A stretch of 64,000 bases of DNA from assembly GCA_032622095.1 (NCBI GenBank), contig CP136063.1, positions 183,745,956 through 183,809,955 on the forward strand, given 5' to 3'. Source of the DNA: Siphonodentalium dalli (taxonomy: Eukaryota > Mollusca > Scaphopoda > Gadilida > Siphonodentaliidae). A model generated the notes under the pieces. The model did not search any database, had not been told where the DNA came from, and worked only from the letters and a program-made list of their open reading frames with translations. Shown here piece by piece: positions 46,672-56,920 of this stretch (the stretch's first letter is position 1; the number at the start of each line of letters is the position of its first letter). The translations under genes and the position numbers were made by a program.

Positions 46672-47128
46672 TCGGATATACGCGGAATTCTGTTCTTTAA
46701 TTTAATTGCCTTTTTGATTGTGGTACTTGCGGGTAATCCGTAAAAGTTGCTGCATTTCATCTCAAATTTTGTGAGATATTCGGCTTCTTTATCAGTTAAG
46801 CATTTAGAGAACTTTGTGACAAACTTCTTTATTTTATTCATCACGGATTTCTCCTCATTTGTAGGAAGTTTCTTATAAAAACGATCCCGATTTTTTGGCA
46901 TAGTCGGTCGCTTCCATAATCACCAGTGCACCTCCTTTGTCTGTTTTTTTTACAAACAATAGTGTTGTCAGAACAAAGGCGATCTAGCGCTTTTCTTTCT
47001 GCTCTGATGATGTTAGATCGAACTGATTTTCCAGAATTATCAAGTGGGAAATTACTAAGAATGTCTATATAACTGTCCAAGTGGTTATCCCTCCCTCTCA
47101 CCGGGTTGAAGTTCGACTTATTGCGCAC
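46668..47128 (-). pseudogene. PLE RT N-terminal core
   Basis: Two overlapping frames. 46,841-47,128 reads RNKSNFNPVRGRDNHLDSYI and ERKALDRL. 46,668-46,901 reads DRFYKKLPTNEEKSVMNKIK, LTDKEAEYLTKF and FYGLPASTTIKKAI. The bridging motif KKTDKGGALVIM is in a third frame. Confidence 0.85.
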
Positions 47129-47649
47129 AAGCGAGCAATCATTGTCGGATTCTTTGTCCTAAAAAAACTCTAGCAAACGGAGCTTTCTGCAGTGTCAGCT
47201 GGTAGTTCTTGTGCATGTTTTCGTGGTGTGGGGGTGAATTTTAATCCGCGTTGTTACAGTTGTTGTTCACATTCAGTCAATTCCCTTTTCGATAAATTAA
47301 TAATTTTGGGGTCTATGCGATCGGATCCGCAACCAAATCCACTAATGTCCTGTCTTTGGTTGGGTTTGGCTGTCCCACACCTAAAAAACGAATACTTTTC
47401 ACAGATTTATTGTTTTGGCTGTCCCCATGTTTGTCTGCGTTCAATCTGACTTTTAGGTGGGAATACATTTTTAGTTGTAGCACGGAGTGGTTTCTTGAAT
47501 CCTCTGTTATTTTGTCTGTTCAGAGAGTTACTTCCTTTATTATTATGTGAGCTAACAGAACGGTATCTACTGCCTTGTTTTGACTGTGATCTACCCCTTC
47601 CATTCGCAGAGGGACTTCGTTTTCGTCGTGGTCCTGTGTAAGGTTTTCG

Positions 47650-47892
47650 TCAGTCCACATTGTTGGCGATTACATTGTCCTTCCTTATGGGCTTCTGTCT
47701 TTTATCTCTATTTGTCCGTTTCGGTTTCGGCTTTATTTGAGTTGGTCGATTTCCAATCAGAATCTCAGTTACCTCCGTTTCTTCTTGGGTGTCTGTCCCA
47801 TAATTATTTTTATAATCAAGAAGGTACCGACCTTTTGGTTCCCACATCTTAATAGATGTCAACTCTTGCGCAGAAACTTCCTTCGTCCACAT
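47650..47892 (-). pseudogene. PLE linker region, basic
   Basis: An 80-codon ORF with MWEPKGRYLLDYKNNYG followed by a very basic stretch, KPKPKRTNRDKRQKP. It sits between the coiled-coil region and the RT core on the same strand and is inferred to belong to the PLE protein. Confidence 0.5.
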
Positions 47893-48476
47893 TTCTTTAA
47901 TTTTTCAGCCACTCGGTTTGAACTAATTTTATCAATCTCCGTTTCTATCATGGCATCACTCTGTTGGTAGATAGTCTCATATCTACCTTGTTTTTTCTTA
48001 GTGATTTTAATTTCCGTCTGGAATTTTTCAATTGCCAAGTTAAATCGGAGCTGTGTTTCGTCTTCTGGTTCTCCAGGAATTTCATTAATAAGAAATCGCT
48101 TTGGTGTAACAGGATGTTCACGATTGATCCAGTCATCGTATGCTTGTGCATACTGCTCACATTTGAACGCATTGAAGAATGTTGTGTTTCTTTTGTTCAA
48201 TGATTGTGTCCAAAGTTGTCTGATCGTTTTCTTTTTCTTGTATGTTTCCTCTTCCAGATGTATCTCATTCAATTCATTCCAAAGTCCATGTTCTACGGCT
48301 GAAGGTTGAGAATTGTTCGTGTCCACGGGTACATATGGCTTCGCCATTGCAATAATGGCGTCCTTAATTTCCACTTGTACCTTTTTGTTTTCCTGCATTT
48401 GGATTTCCAAATTGTGCAGAATTAGTTGAATGTTCCTCAATACTCTGGCACAGGTCGCACAATCGTCCAACATCAT
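47859..48476 (-). pseudogene. PLE N-terminal coiled-coil region
   Basis: About 206 codons from MMLDDCATCARV. It holds a heptad-like stretch (NLEIQMQENKKVQVEIKDAI), then FFNAFKCEQYAQAYDDWINR, HPVTPKRFLINEIPGEPEDE, and LAIEKFQTEIKITKK. I recall this block from N-termini of PLE-associated invertebrate ORFs, but the assignment rests on context. The ORF extends to 48,644 only by reading antisense through the inverted RT piece, so that extension is not real. A one-base slip joins it to 47,650-47,892 (MWEPKGRYLLDYKNNYG). Confidence 0.65.
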
Positions 48477-48890
48477 ACTTAAACCGATATGTAATTCTAC
48501 ATTTATACCAAGTTTACTGCGGGATGACATTGACTTCATTCGACATCTTCCTAAGGAAGTACCGGAGAACTCTACCATGGCCAGTTTTGGTGTGACCGGT
48601 TTATATAGCAACATTCCAAAAGAGTTAAGAATTGAATCAATCACATACTGGTTAGATCAACACGGCAATTCTATTGACAGGAGGTTTAGTAGAGATTTCA
48701 TCGTAGAAGGACAGATTAATTTTAGAAAATAACACCTTATATTTTAACGGGATATATTTTCTTCAATTAATAGGAACAGCAATGGGAACTAAGGTAGCCC
48801 CAACATATATGCCAACTTAGTTATGAGCTACCTTGAAACAATTATGCCCAAAGAACTCCTAAAATCATTCAGCGATGAAACGGTGAATTC
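48471..48890 (+). repeat. Inverted PLE RT fragment, head-to-head with the main PLE
   Basis: The plus strand reads TFIPSLLRDDIDFIRHLPKE, ASFGVTGLYSNIPKELRIES, FIVEGQINF and, after a slip, MGTKVAPT. This is the reverse complement of about 46,185-46,570 with scattered differences. It starts exactly where the PLE N-terminal frame begins. Confidence 0.9.
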
Positions 48891-49275
48891 TAGTACAAAG
48901 TTCAAACAGTAAATATGACCAGACAAGACATAGGAGGGTATCACCACCCCTTTTCAGTACGCAGGATTCAGGGTGTTTTGAAGCCGTACGCGGGATTCAT
49001 ACCCCCGAATTAACTGGTATTCAGGTTCAAGCAAAACATCTTGGACGCAGGTTTTGATGGCGCAAAATAATATCTTTGTGCTAGTTATCTGTATGAATGA
49101 GTAGTTAGAATAGTTTCTTGGGCATATTCGACCACTATGCCATCATAAAGTATCATTAATCGCATCATAACGGCCTCATAATAGTCAAGTTCGAAAATCT
49201 AAAAAAGCTTCTAGAAACAAAGGTGCGGGCATTTTTCTTTCAAAAGCTTTTGATTCAACTTCGTTCATATATGGG

Positions 49276-49782
49276 TTGTCTAAACGATCCGCATGGAAGA
49301 TTTACCTGGAATTTTGTGAACTCTTAAAGGGTATATGTAATATTGCAATATACACTGAAACAATTGAAAGTGCTGAACATTTTGTATGCAAGTTGTATGG
49401 AGTTTCCGATACAAAACTCAATGCAAGATTCAGGATGTTCACTCGGACTGAATCTCACGAAAAGCTTCCACTAACCAGTGACTCATTTAATTACCACCTT
49501 TTGAGAACAAACTACCAGGTTTTAGTTTGGAAACAAGTAACCATTCTTTTGCAAACATTACCGGATCCTTCGTCATTGGGATGGAAAGAAGAAAATGGTC
49601 GATTAGATCCAACCTTGATGTCACTAGAACCCATTCCAAAATCATGTCTCGAAATAATCAAATGTGGGTGCAAGAAGGGGTGTGTAACAGCAAGGTGTAC
49701 ATGCAGAATATCAGAGTTACCTGCACACCACTCTGCAATTGTGGAACTGACTGCAATAACTATGATAAAGGCTTTTGTGTGA
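49276..49782 (+). pseudogene. CXC-like cysteine-rich protein, frameshifted
   Basis: A 168-codon ORF: LTSDSFNYHLLRTNYQVLVW, then LPDPSSLGWKEENGRLDPTL, SLEPIPKSCLEIIKCGCKKG, and CVTARCTCR. After RISELP the next frame (to about 49,780) continues TCTPLCNCGTDCNNYD, so a one-base slip splits the second cysteine cluster. Known: the CxCKxxCxxxxCxCR ... CxxxCxC spacing resembles the CXC (tesmin/TSO1-like) DNA-binding fold. Similar ORFs recur in invertebrate genomes, and CXC-like clusters occur in some transposases. Inferred: the C-terminus of this element's protein. The upstream part of the protein is missing. Confidence 0.65.
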
Positions 49783-49820
49783 CCATTTTTGGCTATATGA
49801 TGGCAAATTGTGTCGCATTG

Positions 49821-51700
49821 GCCATTTTGAATTGTCATTTTAGGTCAGAAATAATTATTTGTCGAGTTGCCAACATTGTTTTTTGGAATCAGAATACAAA
49901 TTACATTTAGACACAACTGTCTGAACCATTTGAATGATATATTTCCGGCATACTTCACTTTCTGCCGTTTAAGACCCCAATAATTTATAAATTTCGCATT
50001 TTTTTGTCATTTTTGGGCATACATTGGGTTAAATGTCAAACATATTCACTTTAAATTACCACGTATGTTCTGTGTATTGTGTCTCTTGTCACAATTCGTT
50101 CGAAAGTACGGTAATGCATAATATTCAAAGGTCTTAGAACAACATATAACAGTAAACGAAAATCCAGACTTTGTTCTGATGGCGGCCATTTTGAATTGTC
50201 TTTTAGGTCAGAAATAATTATTTGTTGAGTTGCCACCATTGTTTTTTTGGAATCAGAATACAAATTACATTTAGACACAACTGTCTAAACCATTTGAAGG
50301 ATATATTTCCGGCATACTTCGCTTTCTGTCTTTTAAAACCGCAATAATTTATAAAATTCGCATTTTTTTGTCATTTTGGGCATAAATTTGGTTAAATGTC
50401 AAACATATTCATTTTAAATTACCAAATATGTTCTGTGTATTGTGTCTGTTGTGTCACAATTCGTTCGGAAGTACGGAAATGCATAATATTCAAAGGTCTT
50501 AGAACATATAACAGTAAACGAAAATCCAGACTTTGTTCTGATGGCGGCCATTTTGAATTGTCTTTTAGGTCAGAAATAATTATTTGTCGAGTTACCAACA
50601 TTGTTTTTTTGGAATCAGAATACAAATTTCATTTAGACACAACTGTCTAAACTATGTGAAGGATATATTTCCGGCATACTTCACTTTCTGCCTTTTAAGA
50701 CCGCAATAATTTATAAAATTCGCATTTTTTTGTCATTTTTGGGCATACATTGGGTTAAATGTCAAACATATTCACTTTAAATTACCACGTATGTTCTGTG
50801 TATTGTGTCTCTTGTCACAATTCGTTCGAAAGTACGGAAATGCATAATATTCAAATGTCTTAGAACAACATATAACAGTAAACGAAAATCCAGACTTTGT
50901 TCTGATGGCGGCCATTTTGAATTGTCTTTTAGGTCAGAAATAATTATTTGTTGAGTTGCCACCATTGTTTTTTTGGAATCAGAATACAAATTACATTTAG
51001 ACACAACTGTCTAAACCATTTGAAGGATATATTTCCGGCATACTTCGCTTTCTGTCTTTTAAAACCGCAATAATTTATAAAATTCGCATTTTTTTGTCAT
51101 TTTGGGCATAAATTTGGTTAAATGTCAAACATATTCATTTTAAATTACCAAATATGTTCTGTGTATTGTGTCTGTTGTGTCACAATTCGTTCGGAAGTAC
51201 GGAAATGCATAATATTCAAAGGTCTTAGAACATATAACAGTAAACGAAAATCCAGACTTTGTTCTGATGGCGGCCATTTTGAATTGTCTTTTAGGTCAGA
51301 AATAATTATTTGTCGAGTTACCAACATTGTTTTTTTGGAATCAGAATACAAATTTCATTTAGACACAACTGTCTAAACTATGTGAAGGATATATTTCCGG
51401 CATACTTCACTTTCTTTAATTTATAAAATTCGCGTTTTTTTGTCATTTTTGGGCATAAATTGGGTTAAATGTCAAACATGTTCACTTTAAGTTACCATTT
51501 ATGTTCTGTGTATAGTGTCTCTTGTCACAATTCGTTCGAAAATACGGAAATGCATAATATTCAAATGTCTTAGAACAACATATAACAGTAAACGAAAATC
51601 TTGACTTGTTCTGATGGCGGCCATTTTGAATTGTCATTTTGGGTCCGAAATAATTATTTGTCGACTTGCCAACATTGGTTTTTGAAATCAGCATAAAACA
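49821..51700. repeat. Tandem array, 363-bp units in a 726-bp higher-order repeat
   Basis: GGCCATTTTGAATTGTC starts near 49,820, 50,184, 50,546, 50,910, 51,272 and 51,619 (steps 364, 362, 364, 362, 347). Units one and three share AACAACATATAACAG and TTGTTGAGTTGCCACC. Units two and four share AGAACATATAACAG and GTTGTGTCACAATTCG. 50,396-50,650 and 51,122-51,376 encode the same frame, so the recent duplication unit was 726 bp. Any open frames are side effects of the repeat. Confidence 0.9.
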
Positions 51701-51922
51701 TACCATTAGAAACAATTCTCAAAAGCTTTTGAAAGAAAAATGCCCGCACCTTTCACTTTCACTTTTATTCCATTTCGAACCTGACTATAACGCCCATAAC
51801 GTGACCGGCGTCAATTTGTATGTCATTTATCGCATATTATTTCTTAACATGTATTCAGGATTCACCCCCCAAAATTAACTGGTATTCAGGATTCAGGGGG
51901 AGAGGGTGATACCATCACATAG

Positions 51923-52664
51923 AAACCGCTGATCTCATTACCAATCTAACAACACCAGTTGAACATGATTACCTTTCAAAGCAATAACACCGGGCACCAA
52001 GTTACGGACAACCACAGGCACACACACCGTGGATAAATACACTGTCAAAAGCACGGCGCTTTTTTGTTGTATACACTGTTATATTTGGCATATACCCATG
52101 ATTATACATACACGGGCTATGTTCACAGTTGGCTTTTATTTATATTTTGTCTCGCATCAACTCAGGTAGTGAGCTCGTTCGATAGGTGTGTCGATGTGTC
52201 ATATCATTCAAGGGGCATGGTGTTTGAGGGCGAAACATTTCCTTAACAACACTTCATAAATATCCCATGGAAATGCATCAAGCTGTCTGTCTGAGATCCA
52301 AATTCAAGTTTATAGCGGTTTCATTGTGTCACATGTGCGTATATGTCAGAGTAAGGCCTTCGCTAAGTCCAAATATACGCGAAATTGGACGAACTGCAAA
52401 CTTTATCATGAAATTACAAAGTGCACTGTTGGTTACTTGAAGCAGCAATGTCGTCAATGTCCATGCCAGATATATCTAGAATAACAATATATATAGAGCA
52501 TTAGATTTAAATGCAACAATAACAACCATAAGTTATCAGGTTTTGTTTACATGTGTTCTAGATCTTATCGACAACGTGTCTGTTCAATTTCCCCCAGAAT
52601 ATAGAATATATATATAAATGTAAGGTGTTCACCCACTGCTAGTGCATGCATATATAAGGTCCCT
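51923..52664. other. Intergenic, no gene supported
   Basis: AT-rich. A 60-codon plus frame (52,064-52,246) has a hydrophobic start, but no splice or family evidence. Confidence 0.35.
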
Positions 52665-52812
52665 TTAACCCTTTACCCAACAAACCGGCCAAAAACGCAA
52701 AAGCTTCAACAGCCTAAAATATCTTCGGTCTGTCTCACTAACACCATACAAATATGGATATCATTGGAACCGGTTCATTGACCACATTGTGATGGTTACA
52801 GTTATGCCCTGT

Positions 52813-52881
52813 GCCAATGCATTCTCTTATATATGCGAGTCGACCATAGGTCGCCTCGCATATATAAGAGAATGCATTGGC
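52813..52881. repeat. 69-nt palindrome, copy 2a
   Basis: Identical to 19,286-19,354, including the single arm mismatch. Confidence 0.95.
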
Positions 52882-52974
52882 TTAAAAAAAATATTTTTTT
52901 AACACTTTTTACCATTTTTTCTTATAATATCTTCTACATTCTTTGACAATTTGATCATTTTTAATATGTGTTAA

Positions 52975-53043
52975 GCCAATGCATTCTCTTATATATGCGA
53001 GGCGACCTATGGTCGACTCGCATATATAAGAGAATGCATTGGC
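52975..53043. repeat. 69-nt palindrome, copy 2b, flipped
   Basis: Reverse orientation (GAGGCGACCTATGGTCGACTC centre). Confidence 0.95.
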
Positions 53044-53154
53044 ACAGGGCCGTTCTGTTGGGTAAAGGGTTAAAATAAGACGATCAGTTCGTGTATATAT
53101 ATACACGCAACATAAAATATTCGCGTGGTTCGATTATGCGGTGTGATGTGAGCA

Positions 53155-53362
53155 TAAACTGTATATCAATAGATAGAAGTGCGACCCCCGAAACGGAATC
53201 ACGCCGTCATTTGTAATAAGTGTCTGGTCCACGAGCCTGTTGTATGCTCCCCATTATCTACATGAATCGATATATCCCAACAGAATGATGAAAACCGATT
53301 TCATAACTCGCCGCAGAATATAGCGAAGTCGCATCAATTCAAACTGATTTGTTTGTAGGTAT
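53155..53362. repeat. Duplicated block, copy A
   Basis: It shares AAGTGCGACCCCCGAAACGG, AATCACGCCGTC, ATGAATCGATATAT, ACCGATTTCATAACTCGCCG and GTCGCATCAATTCAAAC with 55,085-55,270 in direct orientation. Function unknown. Confidence 0.88.
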
Positions 53363-53389
53363 ACTTCCTGGGATGGCGGGTCCCAACAG

Positions 53390-54225
53390 TTAAAAACCAA
53401 AACAACAAAAATCAACATTGTATCCGTACATTTTTTAATCCTGAAAAGTCGTTTATTTTCATAGTTTTTTTAATATTTAAATGGTTATCGGTCGGGGGGG
53501 GGGGGGGGTCAGGACATAGCTCCAGGATATTTATTTTTTAGACCCACCACCCCGGGAACGCAAGTTTTGTTCCCATCCGATAATCGGACACACACCCTTC
53601 CAACGCAAGTTTGTTTCCAAGGGCAATTGGGGACCCACCTTCAAGGTTCGATGAAAAATTGTTTTAAATAACCATGCAGATGAAATGCCAATCATGGAAG
53701 CTTAATAAAAAGCACACGAAAATCGTTCAGCCTTGAAAATTTCTGTTTTTATTTTGTTTAAACCGGGGGGGGGGGGGGGGGGGTAAAAATGCATACACAA
53801 TGTTGATTTTTTTTTTTTTCCGAATTTTGGGACTAACCCACCCTTCCGTGTTATAAACTTTTATCCATCAAATTATATACATCCACCATTAACCATCTCC
53901 AAATTAGGTCCATTTAAGCGCCCGCCTCATATTCCAACCAGGTTCTTTTTATTATCCGCAATTATTGTTACGTCCTGTTTAATTCCAAACAAAGAACTGA
54001 TAAGATTGCAAATTTAATCACCATGATCACTGTTTCAATGACGGTTATCTTCTCAATTTACAGAAATTTAGACTTATGAATCTATATGGTTAGCAATAAT
54101 TGACTAGCTAATATAATAATAGATATAAAACAACATAAATAAGTGTTATGTCTGTTTAAACAGGTTTTAGCTGGTATAAAATACAATTTTTTTGTAATTT
54201 CCTAGACATGCGCAACTACCTGCCC
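53390..54225. repeat. Low-complexity region with poly(G) tracts
   Basis: G runs near 53,494-53,507 and 53,766-53,783, T runs, and C-rich words. No gene. A similar G run lies near 54,748-54,760. Confidence 0.8.
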
Positions 54226-54960
54226 ACACTAAAGTCTAAAAAAAACAAGACACTGATTTACAAGAACTGAGACAAAATGACTGGACTTTCGTGTTCTTTT
54301 GATATGATTAACAATTTTGATCAACCTAATTATTTCTATAAATATAAAAGATCCACTCATGTCCTGGCATAATCTTACAATATAGCATCGAATGTTGAAA
54401 ACAACATCGCAAGCATCATAGTGACATGTTTGCAAGCATAATAGGTGATAGTTATGGGAGAAATAACCACAAAATAACCGTATTTGGTGTACATATCTTG
54501 ATCAAAGATAATTATTACATAGCATTTTTTTCCGTTCACAGAAAGACACATAGCTTCCCCCTTTCAACGTTAGTTTTTAGTGAATTTTACCAATGTTATC
54601 ACCTATCAGGGGGTGAAAACTACTTTAAGTGCTTCATTTCTAGTCAACAGAGAAAACTAGAACACATGCGAGTAATTATAGTATTTGAATAAAAATTGCA
54701 TGATCTAGGAGAATACTTGTTTTGGCCTCCGGACACCCAACCACTGGTGGGGGGGGGGGGCGATTGTGTATCGCACTTTTTACCCCCACCCCGTTTAAAC
54801 CACTTTTTTGTTTACATAATTAGAATGCATCTCCCATATTGTGAGGGTGAACATGTGTTATAGCACTATAGCATACATTGGTAAAAGAGGATAATAATTC
54901 CCCCCTTCAAATTATTAGTTTGAAATTGAGATGTTTCGAAAATTCATTTGGGGGGGGGGG
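54226..54960. other. Intergenic, no gene supported
   Basis: Short frames at 54,229-54,435 (minus) and 54,426-54,692 (plus) lack motifs or splice context. G-run microsatellites near 54,748 and 54,949. Confidence 0.35.
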
Positions 54961-55084
54961 GCCCTTCTTAAAATAAGATACTTCCAGAAAAATGTTCACC
55001 GACGCTTAGTTCGTATATATACAACATACAGTTTCTCGTATATATACGCCTGATTTCGATTAATATGCGTGTTATAAGTGAGCT

Positions 55085-55270
55085 CAAACCATACATTGTA
55101 TCAATAGATTGAAGTGCGACCCCCGAAACGGAATCACGCCGTCTTTTGTGAGAATTGTCGGGCTCCTCATTCGCTATATGAATCGATATATTCCAATACA
55201 GGAGAACCGATTTCATAACTCGCCGAATTATATAGCGAGGTCGCATCAATTCAAACTTATTTGTACTTCA
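55085..55270. repeat. Duplicated block, copy B
   Basis: Direct repeat of 53,155-53,362 (about 1.93 kb apart) with small indels. Confidence 0.88.
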
Positions 55271-55420
55271 GGAAATTATTGTGTTGCCTTCTGTGAGATT
55301 TCGTGTCTCAAATGACTGCCGAGAAGTGATTGGGGTGAGTACATTACACACGTTCTTGAAACGGAGGTGTCGTATTAAAGCTGTCGACACCATGCATATG
55401 CAATACCTTTATATCTCTCT

Positions 55421-55431
55421 CCCTCCCTTCC

Positions 55432-55469
<38 letters not shown>

Positions 55470-55540
55470 ACACTTTATACAGTTACTCTCTCATTTCTCT
55501 CTCTCTCCCTCTAAATATCCACCGCGCTCTCTCTCTACCT
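55421..55540. repeat. (CT)n-rich microsatellite
   Basis: A long TCTCTC run at about 55,434-55,466 and several shorter CT runs to 55,540. Confidence 0.9.
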
Positions 55541-56035
55541 TTATCCACCTCTATACCGTTTGCTTAATTTCATTCTCTTTTGCTTAATTTCATTCTTTTT
55601 ATCTCGTTTTCGTATCAATCTTCCTTCTTTCATACATAACATATGAAACAATCCATCAATTATACTGTTATAATTATATATAGTTGTCATTACTTAATTG
55701 TACATAGCAATATTGTTATGACATATTTCCTTGTTCTTGTCACGTTTGATTTGTATATAGAACACTAATTAATTTGAGTTGAAGATGTCTCTTCTGCAAA
55801 TGCTCAGGTTAACCGGTTATCTTAAAATAAAATTTATTAATTTAATATAAATTTATTTTATGGCTCCAACCATAAACAAAGTTACGAATTTCCATGTACA
55901 AGACGTTATTAGTTGACGGATAGTGGCAACGCGCGGCACACATGTAAAATTATATTGATATATACGGGACGTGAACTCAAGCCACTCACTGACTATACAA
56001 TACAATTAACCCTTTACCCAACAGAACGGCCCTGT

Positions 56036-56104
56036 GCCAATGCATTCTCTTATATATGCGAGTCGACCATAGGTCGCCTCGCATATATAAGAGAATGCAT
56101 TGGC
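56036..56104. repeat. 69-nt palindrome, copy 3a
   Basis: Identical to the copy at 19,286. Confidence 0.95.
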
Positions 56105-56247
56105 TTAACACATATTAAAAATGATAAAAGTGTCAAAGAATGTAGAAAAATATTATAAAAATTGTTAAAAAATGTAAGAAAATATTATAAAATTGTTAAA
56201 GAATGTAAGAAAAAATGGTAAAAAGTGTTAAAAAAGATTTTGTTTAG

Positions 56248-56306
56248 GCCAATGCATTCTCTTATATATGCGAGGCGACCTATGGTCCATAAGAGAATGC
56301 ATTGGC
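56248..56306. repeat. 69-nt palindrome, copy 3b, with a 10-nt arm deletion
   Basis: The left arm is whole. After TATGGTC the text jumps to CATAAGAGAATG. Confidence 0.9.
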
Positions 56307-56920
56307 ACAGGGCATAACTGTAACCATCACAATGTGGTCAATGAACCGGTTCCAATGATATCCATATTTGTACGGTGTTATTGAGACAGACCGAAGATAT
56401 TTTAGGCTGTTGAAGCTTTATTTGGTCGTTTTTGGCCGTTTTATTGGGTAAAGGGTTTATGAGTATCTGCGATTATTATGCATATAATATCATATTTATT
56501 TGATACATTTGCCTGAATACTGTATAAAAATTATCTCGATGGCCGGATGACGAGCGTTCTATTTTTGTTTGTTTTGCATTCTGGCTTATCTGCCACCGTA
56601 ACATAATTCCTGTACTCGGCAGACAGTCAAATAATGGAAATCTTGTTACCTTATGATACGAAGCAGAGAATATAGAAACCAACAACAACATTATTTTGAG
56701 TAGAGTATCCCTTTGAGGAAAAATGCATAGTATGTATGGACTATACATCTTTTATTTCAGAATACATATACGTTAAACCACAACGAGTATACATATGGAC
56801 CGCGCAAACAACAAGAAGTCCCAAAAAAACGAATGGAATTTTGAGTGCGACAGACACGAACATGATCAAGTCAATGCAGAAAGCCGATAACGTAGTCAGA
56901 TAATATGCTCATTTCTGCAT

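Larger units (their letters stand above)
45541..48476 (-). mobile_element. Degenerate Penelope-like element (PLE) reverse transcriptase
   Basis: The minus strand reads, from 48,476 down: a coiled-coil N-terminal region (HPVTPKRFLINEIPGEPEDE), RNKSNFNPVRGRD, KKTDKGGALVIMEATDYAKK (46,921-46,956), FYKKLPTNEEKS, LKLRPIIAGPACPTHGLSNL, PSLLRDDIDFIRHLP, MGTKVAPTYANLVVGYLE, WKRFLDDCFIIW (FLDD catalytic pair), NDKLPFLDVLV, then in another frame THQYLIFNSCHPSHS and IPYFLARRLC, and finally SKRQPKNILKLLTKARFD. Known: this order is diagnostic of PLE RT. The downstream GIY-YIG nuclease is absent, because Helitron sequence replaces it at about 45,540. At least five frameshifts. Confidence 0.92.
48934..51916. 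mobile_element. 2,983-bp inverted-repeat DNA element with a CXC-domain ORF
   Basis: Ends GA(G/T)GGTATCACC are inverted, flanked by a 6-bp direct repeat ACATAG (48,928-48,933; 51,917-51,922). Further in, a 35-bp inverted repeat is perfect (49,219-49,253 and 51,719-51,753; AAAGGTGCGGGCATTTTTC). The word AATTAACTGGTATTCAGG lies near both ends in direct orientation (about 49,011 and 51,874). The inside holds a cysteine-rich ORF and a tandem array. Inferred: a decayed DNA transposon with long imperfect ends. I cannot assign a superfamily. Confidence 0.8.
52669..53069. mobile_element. TTAA-flanked MITE with two 69-nt palindromes (copy 2, 401 bp)
   Basis: TTAA at 52,665-52,668 and 53,070-53,073. 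Ends CCCTTTACCCAACA and TGTTGGGTAAAGGG are perfect inverted repeats. Palindromes at 52,813-52,881 and 52,975-53,043 are in opposite orientation. Ends and target fit a piggyBac-mobilised MITE. Confidence 0.92.
56010..56455. mobile_element. TTAA-flanked MITE with 69-nt palindromes (copy 3, 446 bp), nested
   Basis: TTAA at 56,006-56,009 and TTTA at 56,456-56,459 (a decayed duplicate). It is inverted relative to 52,669-53,069. It carries palindromes at 56,036-56,104 and 56,248-56,306; the second lacks 10 nt. Confidence 0.9.
55745..56725. mobile_element. Second copy of the AGGGGTACTG TTAA element, carrying a nested MITE
   Basis: It matches 32,898-33,454 in order on both sides of 56,010-56,455. 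The right end (GAGTAGAGTATCCCTTT) is degraded and the left end is unclear. It is about 446 bp longer because of the insertion. Confidence 0.82.

Noticed and set aside
47192-48309. Plus-strand ORFs with Phe/Leu/Cys-rich, membrane-like text opposite the PLE
   Set aside because: Hydrophobic text here is the reverse of the Lys/Glu-rich PLE frame and is expected from the antisense strand.
48477-48644. N-terminal extension of the PLE coiled-coil ORF
   Set aside because: It is the antisense of the inverted RT fragment, so it is not real protein.
50051-51376. Repeated ORFs in the 363-bp array (MSKCNLYSDSKKTMV and others)
   Set aside because: They occur on both strands of the repeat and have no domain. 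They are by-products of repetition.
55281-55514. ORF ending in a Leu/Ser run (LPLSLSLSLSLSD)
   Set aside because: It is the translation of a CT microsatellite.
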